Made by a program: the position numbers and the translations under genes
Part shown: piece by piece, positions 31,607 through 39,459 of the stretch
Position numbering within the stretch: position 1 is the stretch's first letter
How the letters are laid out: the number at the start of each line of letters is the position of its first letter
Source of the DNA: Janthinobacterium sp. PAMC25594
GTDB taxonomy: Bacteria; Pseudomonadota; Gammaproteobacteria; Burkholderiales; Burkholderiaceae_D
DNA: 64,000 nucleotides
Assembly: GCF_019443505.1 (NCBI RefSeq)
Contig: NZ_CP080377.1
Coordinates: 1,736,001-1,800,000 of the forward strand
Reading direction: 5' to 3'
The notes under the pieces: model-generated
Told to the model about the DNA's origin: nothing
The model's input: the letters and a program-made list of their open reading frames with translations, nothing else
Databases searched by the model: none

Positions 31607-32490
31607 TGTGTACTCCTTGAGAATGCTGCCAGGTCGTCGAGCGAGCGGCAGGTGTGCAAGCCCAGGCTCTCCCACGTGACCAGCGGCTGCGGCGCGTACA
31701 GGTCCACGCCGTCGGCCAGCTGGTTGGGGATCAATGGCCGCGTGCTGTGGTGCGAACCGCTGTCGAGGATGGTTTGCGTAAAGTCATGCCGCACCAGCTT
31801 GTAGCGGGCCAGCACTTGCTCGTCGTCTTCCACTTTCAGGTACAGCCCTTCCGCGTGGTCGGACTTGTCCGTCTGCTTCCAGCACAGGTCAAGCGGCAGG
31901 CGTTCGCGCGCCACCACGTTTTCAAAGGCGTCGCGCCACAGGCGGGACTTGGCCAGCGAATGGCGCAGCAGCTGCCACAACTGTTTCGGCGTCGTGGGCA
32001 TCAGGCCCGCATACAGCACGGGGACCGACAGCACGGGCGAGCCGGCCAGCATGGCGTGGCGGCGCGCCGTCGACAAAAACATCTGACTGCGCCGGCAATA
32101 CACGTCGAATTCGTTGAAGTAATGGGGCAGCCGGTCGTAAAACACGGAATGCTTGCTGTAAGACCATTCGCCAAACAGCACAAACTGCTCTTCCAGCAAG
32201 CCCAGCAAGGCGTGTTCGTGCGCATGGGCCCACGGTTTGAGCAGGTTGAACTGGCGTTCGCTGCCGCCGCCCGCCAGGTAGTGGCCGCGCGACTGCAGCA
32301 GCACCTCGCCCGCATCGCTGAACGACACGGCGGAGTTGGCGCCATCGATTTTTTCCTCGATGACGACGTACTGGCCGGCCAGCTTTTTCAGCGGCATCTG
32401 GTCCGAGCCGTCGTCGCCGTCCTGCAGGCGCGAGCCTTCCAGGTGCGGCGTGCGCGGGTATTTGAATAAGGGCAAAGATTGTAAAAACAT
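31603..32490 (-). CDS. ATP-dependent RNA ligase family protein
   Basis: The 295-residue protein has the nucleotidyltransferase motifs in order: motif I EEKIDGAN with the adenylated Lys47; a motif IIIa-like block FGEWSYSKHSVFYDRLP; motif IV HAEGLYLK; and motif V RYKLVR. This order and length fit small bacterial RNA ligases. It is the first gene of a two-gene operon with HD-Pnk, so the pair should heal and seal broken RNA, perhaps cleaved tRNA. I chose the ATG at 32490 because the conserved core starts at once; the upstream in-frame extension of 44 residues looks non-coding. The ribosome-binding site is weak (GTGGGA). Confidence 0.82.
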   Translation of the reverse strand: MFLQSLPLFKYPRTPHLEGSRLQDGDDGSDQMPLKKLAGQYVVIEEKIDGANSAVSFSDAGEVLLQSRGHYLAGGGSERQFNLLKPWAHAHEHALLGLLEEQFVLFGEWSYSKHSVFYDRLPHYFNEFDVYCRRSQMFLSTARRHAMLAGSPVLSVPVLYAGLMPTTPKQLWQLLRHSLAKSRLWRDAFENVVARERLPLDLCWKQTDKSDHAEGLYLKVEDDEQVLARYKLVRHDFTQTILDSGSHHSTRPLIPNQLADGVDLYAPQPLVTWESLGLHTCRSLDDLAAFSRSTQ

Positions 32491-32807
32491 AGCGTCCCAC
32501 GCCGCGTTCACCGGGGCGTGTCCATACAGGGTCAGGGGTGCTGACGACGTGTTCGGGCGTGGACGATCAGGACGGTGGTCCTGGATACGTGTGCGGAAGG
32601 AGCAAAAACAGTGCCGCAGCAATCGGGGGCGTCAACGCGCCGAACGATGCTGCAAGAGCATTTCGTCAGCGTTAGCAGGTGATGGCGAAGAAGCGAGGCA
32701 CTTTTGGCTCCAATAAGGAAGAGGTTCGAGAAAGAACAGGGAATATAAAGGCTGTTTGCATATTTTGCAAGGCGCACATTTCAATCGTGCGCCTTGCAGC
32801 TTGCCGT
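32491..32807. other. Intergenic region between tpsB2 and the RNA ligase operon
   Basis: No gene is seen in these 317 bases. They contain the strong hairpin annotated at 32767-32797, close to the tpsB2 stop. The remainder must hold the promoter of the RNA-repair operon, but I could not identify convincing -35 and -10 boxes or a sigma-54 site. Confidence 0.6.
32767..32797 (-). terminator. Stem-loop terminator after tpsB2
   Basis: Eleven-base perfect arms GCAAGGCGCAC and GTGCGCCTTGC enclose a nine-base loop, 11 bases past the tpsB2 stop. The downstream minus-strand sequence is A-rich, not T-rich, so its action as an intrinsic terminator is likely but not certain. Confidence 0.65.
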
Positions 32808-34505
32808 TTAGAAGCGGTACTCGAGGTTGAGCCAGACGCGCGGTTTGGGATCGCTGTTCGTTTCCGACAGTGAACGGCCGCCTGTGGTGCGCCAGGCCAG
32901 GGCCACGTCCGCACTCCATGCCTGCCGCTGGTAGCGCAAGCCCAGGCCGCTGCCGCGCAGGCTGCGCCGGTTATCGCTGGCGGGCGCCGGCTTGGCGTTG
33001 ACCGTGATGCGGCCCGCATCCATGAAGGCATACGGCGCAAAATCACCCGCGCCATAGCGCAGTTCCAGCTGCGCCAGGCCGCCTTCGTCGCCAGTGGCTT
33101 CGCCCGATGGATACGCGCGCACGCCACTGGCACCGCCCAGGCTCAGCTTCTCGGACGAGTCCAGGTTTTTGTCCGCCTGCTGCCAGCTCAGGTGGGCCAT
33201 CAGGCTCAAGCCGGCGGGCAAGGATTGCAGGCGCACCACGTCGAGGTTGACCTTACGGAAACTGCCCCTGGTCTTGTAGTAATCGACAGCGCTCAAGCCC
33301 GTATCGAGCTTCAGCCTGCCCGGCGTCCAGCTCAGGCTGCCGTAGGTCATGCCATCGTAACCATCGCGGTAATCGAATTGCAGGGCCAGCGGGAGAGACC
33401 GGCTAGACTTGCTTTCATAGGTCCGCGTGCTGTCGCGGTTATCCTGCAAGTCCTTGGCTTGGTAGGTGGCAATCAGCGTCAGGTTGGCCCGTTGCGAGCG
33501 CAGGATGGGATAGCTGAGTCCGGCGCTGGCGACCTTGGCCGTGCCGTTGGCATGCAGGCTGGCAAATTCCTTCGCCAGCACATAGCTGGTATGCGAGTAG
33601 CCGACATTGCCGCGCAAACCGGATGCGCCCAGGGGCAGGCTGTAGCCAAGCGAACCCAGCCACAGCTCTTCCTCGCTGAGCAGCGCCCGCACGGTAATCT
33701 GGTCCCCCAACAGGAAGGGGCTGTTGATGTCGACATTCGCGCGCACGCGGTTTTTGCCCGTGTAGCGGCTGCCGGCATTGTCCAGGCCGATATCGCCGCG
33801 CACGCGTTGGTCACGGGAGATCTGGACAATCAAGTCACCCGTCCCCGCCTGCTCGCCGGGACGGACGGTGGCGGCAGACTGGATACCAGGCAAATCGTCG
33901 AGCAACAGGGCGGCACGCTCCAGCGGTGCGCTGGCGATCACGCTGCCCGGAAGCAATCCATCGAGGAAGGCCGTCGCCTGCCGCGCCAGCGCGCTGTCGT
34001 CGCCCTCCGCCTGCACCACGCCATAACGTCCCTCGATCACCTCGATGCGCAAGTCACCGTTCGCCAAGTCTTGCGGCGGCAGGATGGCGCGGGCGAACGG
34101 GTAGCCGCCCGCCTGGTAAACCTCCGTGATGCGCTCGCCCAGGCCGCGCAAGCCGGCCAGATCGAAGGTCTTGCCCGTGACGTCGCCCAGCGCCGCGCGC
34201 AGCGTTTCTTCGCTGAACACGGAATTGCCGCTCAGCTTGACCGCATGCAAGACGACGGCCGCCCCTCCCGGCGCGATGGGCGCGGAACCCAGCGGCGCCT
34301 GTATCTTCAAAGGCTGACTTTCGCGCGGTGCTGCGATCGGCGGCTGGAGTTGCTGCAAGGTCTGGCCCGCGTCAGGCGGAACCTGCGCCTGTGCGGCGGG
34401 CGAAAAATGTAATAAGGCGACGCCCAGCGCCATGGCAATAGTGTTGCGCCGAGGTGGTTGTTGTTTTTTCATCGATTTTTTTGTTTGTTGAATCAGTACA
34501 ATCAT
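32808..34505 (-). CDS. TpsB outer-membrane transporter 2 (ShlB/FhaC/HecB family)
   Basis: The 565-residue protein has a signal peptide ending AAQAQ, a POTRA region (VVLHAVKLSGNSVFSEETL, GGYPFARAILPPQDLANG), and a beta-barrel with loop-6 motif GVRAYPSGEATGDEG, ending in LEYRF. It secretes the tpsA2 product. The ATG at 34505 overlaps the tpsA2 stop by four bases, with AGGAG ten bases upstream, suggesting translational coupling. An ATG 11 codons further in (34472) begins a more typical signal peptide but lacks a ribosome-binding site, so the true start remains uncertain. It is clearly a paralogue of TpsB1. Confidence 0.9.
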   Translation of the reverse strand: MIVLIQQTKKSMKKQQPPRRNTIAMALGVALLHFSPAAQAQVPPDAGQTLQQLQPPIAAPRESQPLKIQAPLGSAPIAPGGAAVVLHAVKLSGNSVFSEETLRAALGDVTGKTFDLAGLRGLGERITEVYQAGGYPFARAILPPQDLANGDLRIEVIEGRYGVVQAEGDDSALARQATAFLDGLLPGSVIASAPLERAALLLDDLPGIQSAATVRPGEQAGTGDLIVQISRDQRVRGDIGLDNAGSRYTGKNRVRANVDINSPFLLGDQITVRALLSEEELWLGSLGYSLPLGASGLRGNVGYSHTSYVLAKEFASLHANGTAKVASAGLSYPILRSQRANLTLIATYQAKDLQDNRDSTRTYESKSSRSLPLALQFDYRDGYDGMTYGSLSWTPGRLKLDTGLSAVDYYKTRGSFRKVNLDVVRLQSLPAGLSLMAHLSWQQADKNLDSSEKLSLGGASGVRAYPSGEATGDEGGLAQLELRYGAGDFAPYAFMDAGRITVNAKPAPASDNRRSLRGSGLGLRYQRQAWSADVALAWRTTGGRSLSETNSDPKPRVWLNLEYRF

Positions 34506-37500
34506 TGCGCTACATCTCCTGCTACCGGGGCGGCAGCCAGTACATTAATGCCACCGTTGACGACAAAGATGCGCGTAAAGCCAGGCGTGCCACTGCCCCC
34601 CTGCGCTGGCGTGGCGTGCGCCGCATCAGTCACCGGCACTAGCGCCAGTCCGCCAATCAGGTTGACGCCGCTATCAGGCACGCTGCCGGCGCCGGGCGCA
34701 GCATATGCCGCGACACCCGCTACGGCCAGTGCCCCGGCGTTTGCCGCCGTGCCCGCCGCCACATCATTGGTGCCCGTGGTGACCTGGCGCCGCGCCAGGC
34801 GAATCGCATTTTCCAGTCCTGGATCGGCATCGATGCTCAAGGCGCCGTTTTGCGCCGTCACCACATAGTTGCCGTTGGCCAAGGCCGAGGCATCAATCGT
34901 GTAGCTGCCCACGTTTTCACCGGCAGTACGGCGCAGGACGCCGTTCAGACTGTCGCCAGCGACCAGCGCACCTTGCGTCACCTGGTAAGTCAGGCCCGGG
35001 TCGACATTACCGTAGACCTTGCTTTTCGCATCGGCCGTCACCGTGATCGGGCGCGCGGCTATGCTCAAGGCGCCGTTTTGCGCCGTCACCACATAGTTGC
35101 CGTTGGCCAGGGCCGAGGCATCGATCGTGTAGCTGCCCACGTTTTCACCGGCAGTACGGCGCAGGACGCCGTTCAGGCTGTCGCCAGCGACCAGCACACC
35201 TTGCGTCACCTGGTAAGTCAGGCCCGGATCGACATTGCCGTAGACCTTGCTTTTCGCATCGGCCGTCACCGTGATCGGGCGCGCGGCTATGCTCAAGGCG
35301 CCGTTTTGCGCCGTCACCACATAGTTGCCGTTGGCCAGGGCCGAGGCATCGATCGTGTAGCTGCCCACGTTTTCACCGGCAGTACGGCGCAGGACGCCGT
35401 TCAGGCTGTCGCCAGCGACCAGCACACCTTGCGTCACCTGGTAAGTCAGGCCCGGATCGACATTGCCGTAGACCTTGCTTTTCGCATCGGCCGTCACCGT
35501 GATCGGGCGCGCGGCTATGCTCAAGGCGCCGTTTTGCGCCGTCACCACATAGTTGCCGTTGGCCAGGGCCGAGGCATCGATCGTGTAGCTGCCCACGTTT
35601 TCACCGGCAGTACGGCGCAGGACGCCGTTCAGGCTGTCGCCAGCGACCAGCACACCTTGCGTCACCTGGTAAGTCAGGCCCGGATCGACATTGCCGTAGA
35701 CCTTGCTTTTCGCATCGGCCGTCACCGTGATCGGGCGCGCGGCTATGCTCAAGGCGCCGTTTTGCGCCGTCACCACATAGTTGCCGTTGGCCAGGGCCGA
35801 GGCATCGATCGTGTAGCTGCCCACGTTTTCACCGGCAGTACGGCGCAGGACGCCGTTCAGGCTGTCGCCAGCGACCAGCACACCTTGCGTCACCTGGTAA
35901 GTCAGGCCCGGATCGACATTGCCGTAGACCTTGCTTTTCGCATCGGCCGTCACCGTGATCGGGCGCGCGGCTATGCTCAAGGCGCCGTTTTGCGCCGTCA
36001 CCACATAGTTGCCGTTGGCCAGGGCCGAGGCATCGATCGTGTAGCTGCCCACGTTTTCACCGGCAGTACGGCGCAGGACGCCGTTCAGGCTGTCGCCAGC
36101 GACCAGCACACCTTGCGTCACCTGGTAAGTCAGGCCCGGGTCGACATTGCCGTAGACCTTGCTTTTCGCATCGGCCGTCACCGTGATCGGGCGCGCGGCT
36201 ATGCTCAATGCGCCGTTTTGCGCCGTCACCACATAGTTGCCGTTGGCCAGGGCCGAGGCATCGATCGTGTAGCTGCCCACGTTTTCACCGGCAGTACGGC
36301 GCAGGACGCCGTTCAGGCTGTCGCCAGCGACCAGCACACCTTGCGTCACCTGGTATGTCAGGCCAGGGTCGACATTGCCGTAGACCTTGCTCTTCGCGTC
36401 GGCGGCCACCATGATGGGGCGAGGGTCGATGCTGGCACTGACGCCGCTGGCGTTCAGCACATAATTACTGTTAGACAGGCTCAAGGTGCTGGAGTCAAAG
36501 CTGCTGTAACGGCCGACGTTACGGCTGCCGACACTGGCCGAACCGGCGACCGTAGGCGCGCTGTCGCCATTGACCAGTCCCGACAGCACGAAGCCGGCAT
36601 TGAACGTGGCGCTGCCATCGTAGGTCTTCGTCACGGCCACGTTCAACGGACGGGGCGTCACCGTCCAGTAGACAGGACCACCCGGCGTCAAGGTATAGCC
36701 AGCCTTGCCCAAGCTCAGGCCGGTGCCATAGGTGATTGTGTAGAGGCCGGTCGAGGAGGTGGCTGAAGGTGCACCCAGCCAGGAAATGGTGCCGCTAACG
36801 CCGGCATCCGTGACCAGTCGCCCGTCCACCAGTGCGTCATACAGCGCATAATTAAAGATCGGCATGTTGCCATATACGCTGCTGCCGGGCGTCAGGCGCA
36901 AATACACCGGCTTCGGAGTGTTGCCGGCGGCGTCGCCGACCGAGACGATGGCCGACGATAATTGGGAAATGGGTGCCGCCGCATAATAAACCGACAGGCC
37001 GCCTGACTGCCCGGGAGCCAGGTCGGGCACGCGCATGAACATGGCATAGCTGCCATCGGTCTGCCCTGAGGCGATCAGCGAGCTTTTCGGATCCTTGAAC
37101 ACCACGTTGGAAAACTGGCAGCAGTCGCTATGGACGGTGTTCACGCCAGCTGTCGTCGAATAAAACAGCACGGCCGAGCCATTGCTGCCGCCGCTGATTT
37201 CACTGACCATAATGGCATTCGATGGCGCATTCGCGTCAGTCAAGGGCACGAACGCGCCGCCGCTGATAGCGCCCTTGGTCTTGAAATTGCGGTCCGACGT
37301 ACCGATGAAATCGTCGCCGGTACCCAGCCACATGCGCACATTGTTCAGCGGCGCAGCGCTCTGATTGGTGACCCGGCTATCCATGTTAATGAAAGCCTCG
37401 CCAGCCTTGAGCGTGTAGCTGTGCGCCACGCCGGCAGATTGCCGCAAGGTCTGGAAGGTCAGCGTGCCCGTCGTCACCACGGTGCCCACTCCCTCTTGAT

Positions 37501-39229
37501 AGCCGGCGATATTGAGGGAACGATTACTGAGCGCATTCAAATAGCTGCCGGCCGAGCCCATCCCCGCCGCGCCCCCATTCAAATTGGAGGCCAGCACTTC
37601 CCCATTGCCATTCCAGGAGTTGCTGCCATCCCCGCCTGCGGCGATGGCAAACTCGAATGGCCTCGCGTTATAGGTAAGCTGGTACCAGCCGTTACGGCCC
37701 TCGGTGGAGTTATCGAAATAGGCCGGGCCTTTCAGCAGGCCATCATCCGTGAACGAATTTTCCACGCCATTGCCATAACGCACCTTGCCATTGTCCAGCA
37801 CCAGATTGTTCACGCGTCCGCCGCTACCCTTTTGCCAAGTAAATGTGTCCGCATGCGGAATGTTCACGGCGACGCCAAGCGAAACACTATAGGCGCTGCC
37901 AGCGCCATCGGCCGTGGCTTGCCCGTACTGGTATGCGAGCTGGCCCGTGCCCGTCGCGTTCAGGTTCGCATTGATGTTAATGTTGCGCTCGGCAGTCAAG
38001 GTCAGCTTGTTGGCCGACCAGTTGATCGCGTCATTCACGTAGATGTCGCCGTTGCCGCCCGTCGTCCCCATGCTGGTCGTCATGATGGAGAAATTGTTGC
38101 TGGCCAGGGCGCTGGACACCGCCGCCCCCGTCATGTTGCCGCCGCTGGCCGCCACTGTAAAGTCGTTCGGATCGATTAGCCAGGTGCCGGTTTTGCCGCG
38201 CGGCGCGGCCGTGGTGACTTGCGCAGCGCCGATGGCGACATGGTTTGCGCTCGTTTCGATGAAGCCACCGTCACCACTCCGAGGGGCGCTGGCATCGAGC
38301 ACGCCGGCCACGTGGACGCTACCCTGCTGCACGTCACCGAGCAGCACGATCTGGCCTTTTTCGCCCGTGGTCAGGGTATGCGCCTCGATCACGCCCGTAT
38401 TGTTGATGACGCTGGAAGCCAGCTGGCCGGCCGCCTTGGCCGTCAGGTAGACCTGGCCGCCGTCGGCGCGGATGGCGCCACCATTCTCGATCAGGGTATC
38501 GAGCGCGCCCTGCGTCACCTGCAGCTTGACGGGACCGCCCAGGTCCAGCGTGACCTGGCTGCCAGCGCCCATCAGTACGCTGCCAGCATGCGCAGCGATG
38601 CTGCCGCTGTTACTGATACGGGCGGAAATCAGGGCCACATAACCGCCGTCGGCCGCGCGGATCGCGCCTTCATTGACGACGCTACCCGGCCCCTTGCCGT
38701 TGAAGACATGCTTGTTGCCGCCCAGGCTGGCATTGTCCACATCCAGGGTCGAGGCGACGAGGCCGCCCACATTGACCTGGGCCGTGCGGCCGAACAGGAT
38801 GCCGTTCGGGTTGATCAAATAAACCTGGCCATTGGCGTTCAGTCTCCCGAGTATCTGCGAGCCATTGCTGTCGAGAATGCGGTTGACCGCCAGTGCATTC
38901 GACGACGGCTGGACGAAATTGACGGTTTCCTTGCTGCCCACATTGAAGCTGGCCCAGTTCAGCGACGCCTGCTGGCTCGTTTGGTGAATCGTCGTCGTGG
39001 CGCCGGACTGGGTGATGGTTGCCGTGCCGGCCACCACCTGGCCACCTGCAGGCCCGGCGCAGGCGGGTCCGCCCAGCGCCAGCGCCGCCATGGCAGCAGC
39101 AGCGGCGGCCAGCTTGCGGCGCCCGCCCTTGCCACGCCCGCGCGAGGTCTCGGCAACGGCAACCCAGGCGTTCAGGACATGGCTCCAGACGAGCCTGTAA
39201 ATGTGATTCAGTGATCCGTGGCGATGCAT
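34502..39229 (-). CDS. Two-partner secretion exoprotein 2 with seven tandem MBG repeats
   Basis: The 1575-residue product starts with an ESPR-type signal peptide (HIYRLVWSHVLNAWVAVAE; cleavage near residue 58). The TPS domain at about 59-310 has NWASFNVGSKE and NPNGILFGR. A region at about 440-700 (WYQLTYNARPFEFAIA, MWLGTGDDFIGTSDRN) has no repeat character and I do not recognise it. One YDG repeat (KTYDGSATFNAG) and then seven 76-residue MBG repeats, each with SKVYGNVDPGLTYQVTQG, span about 932-1464. A 100-residue Ala/Gly-rich tail follows. The start at 39229 has AAGGA eight bases upstream; the in-frame extension before it looks non-coding. It is probably a surface adhesin; no toxin domain is visible. 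Confidence 0.9.
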   Translation of the reverse strand: MHRHGSLNHIYRLVWSHVLNAWVAVAETSRGRGKGGRRKLAAAAAAMAALALGGPACAGPAGGQVVAGTATITQSGATTTIHQTSQQASLNWASFNVGSKETVNFVQPSSNALAVNRILDSNGSQILGRLNANGQVYLINPNGILFGRTAQVNVGGLVASTLDVDNASLGGNKHVFNGKGPGSVVNEGAIRAADGGYVALISARISNSGSIAAHAGSVLMGAGSQVTLDLGGPVKLQVTQGALDTLIENGGAIRADGGQVYLTAKAAGQLASSVINNTGVIEAHTLTTGEKGQIVLLGDVQQGSVHVAGVLDASAPRSGDGGFIETSANHVAIGAAQVTTAAPRGKTGTWLIDPNDFTVAASGGNMTGAAVSSALASNNFSIMTTSMGTTGGNGDIYVNDAINWSANKLTLTAERNININANLNATGTGQLAYQYGQATADGAGSAYSVSLGVAVNIPHADTFTWQKGSGGRVNNLVLDNGKVRYGNGVENSFTDDGLLKGPAYFDNSTEGRNGWYQLTYNARPFEFAIAAGGDGSNSWNGNGEVLASNLNGGAAGMGSAGSYLNALSNRSLNIAGYQEGVGTVVTTGTLTFQTLRQSAGVAHSYTLKAGEAFINMDSRVTNQSAAPLNNVRMWLGTGDDFIGTSDRNFKTKGAISGGAFVPLTDANAPSNAIMVSEISGGSNGSAVLFYSTTAGVNTVHSDCCQFSNVVFKDPKSSLIASGQTDGSYAMFMRVPDLAPGQSGGLSVYYAAAPISQLSSAIVSVGDAAGNTPKPVYLRLTPGSSVYGNMPIFNYALYDALVDGRLVTDAGVSGTISWLGAPSATSSTGLYTITYGTGLSLGKAGYTLTPGGPVYWTVTPRPLNVAVTKTYDGSATFNAGFVLSGLVNGDSAPTVAGSASVGSRNVGRYSSFDSSTLSLSNSNYVLNASGVSASIDPRPIMVAADAKSKVYGNVDPGLTYQVTQGVLVAGDSLNGVLRRTAGENVGSYTIDASALANGNYVVTAQNGALSIAARPITVTADAKSKVYGNVDPGLTYQVTQGVLVAGDSLNGVLRRTAGENVGSYTIDASALANGNYVVTAQNGALSIAARPITVTADAKSKVYGNVDPGLTYQVTQGVLVAGDSLNGVLRRTAGENVGSYTIDASALANGNYVVTAQNGALSIAARPITVTADAKSKVYGNVDPGLTYQVTQGVLVAGDSLNGVLRRTAGENVGSYTIDASALANGNYVVTAQNGALSIAARPITVTADAKSKVYGNVDPGLTYQVTQGVLVAGDSLNGVLRRTAGENVGSYTIDASALANGNYVVTAQNGALSIAARPITVTADAKSKVYGNVDPGLTYQVTQGVLVAGDSLNGVLRRTAGENVGSYTIDASALANGNYVVTAQNGALSIAARPITVTADAKSKVYGNVDPGLTYQVTQGALVAGDSLNGVLRRTAGENVGSYTIDASALANGNYVVTAQNGALSIDADPGLENAIRLARRQVTTGTNDVAAGTAANAGALAVAGVAAYAAPGAGSVPDSGVNLIGGLALVPVTDAAHATPAQGGSGTPGFTRIFVVNGGINVLAAAPVAGDVAQ
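34838..36433. repeat. Seven 228-bp tandem repeats within tpsA2
   Basis: The unit repeats with an exact 228-bp period (76 codons). The inner copies are almost identical at DNA level, including synonymous positions, while the outer ones carry a few changes. Recombination between units would change the protein length by 76 residues per unit and keep the frame. Confidence 0.96.
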
Positions 39230-39424
39230 GCTATCTATCCTTGTCGAAGTTGTACAGGGAGCGCACAGGCGATGTCGTCCATGCCTGCGCGTGACGCGCA
39301 GGCAGCGCATGCCACGCTCCCGTCTCTGTTGCCTTCCGCTACATATATGTGGCAAAAAGCTACAGAAATTTCCTAAGGGGAATGTAACAAAGATTCAGGA
39401 TTTATAAGTGAGCAAATCTGAGCG

Positions 39425-39449
39425 ATTCCCGACTGATTCAGTCGGGAAT
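39425..39449 (-). terminator. Stem-loop downstream of the sensor kinase gene
   Basis: Ten-base perfect arms ATTCCCGACT and AGTCGGGAAT with a five-base loop lie 10 bases past the kinase stop. No long T-run follows, so termination is inferred from position. Confidence 0.55.
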
Positions 39450-39459
39450 GCAGGACCCG

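Noticed and set aside
34838..36433. CRISPR array suggested by regular tandem repeats
   Set aside because: Units are 228 bp, contiguous, in frame and protein-coding, with no spacers and no cas genes.
34850..36766. 638-codon plus-strand frame made of repeated HHIVAVGQGRG units
   Set aside because: It mirrors the 228-bp repeats of tpsA2 on the opposite strand; the repetition explains its length.
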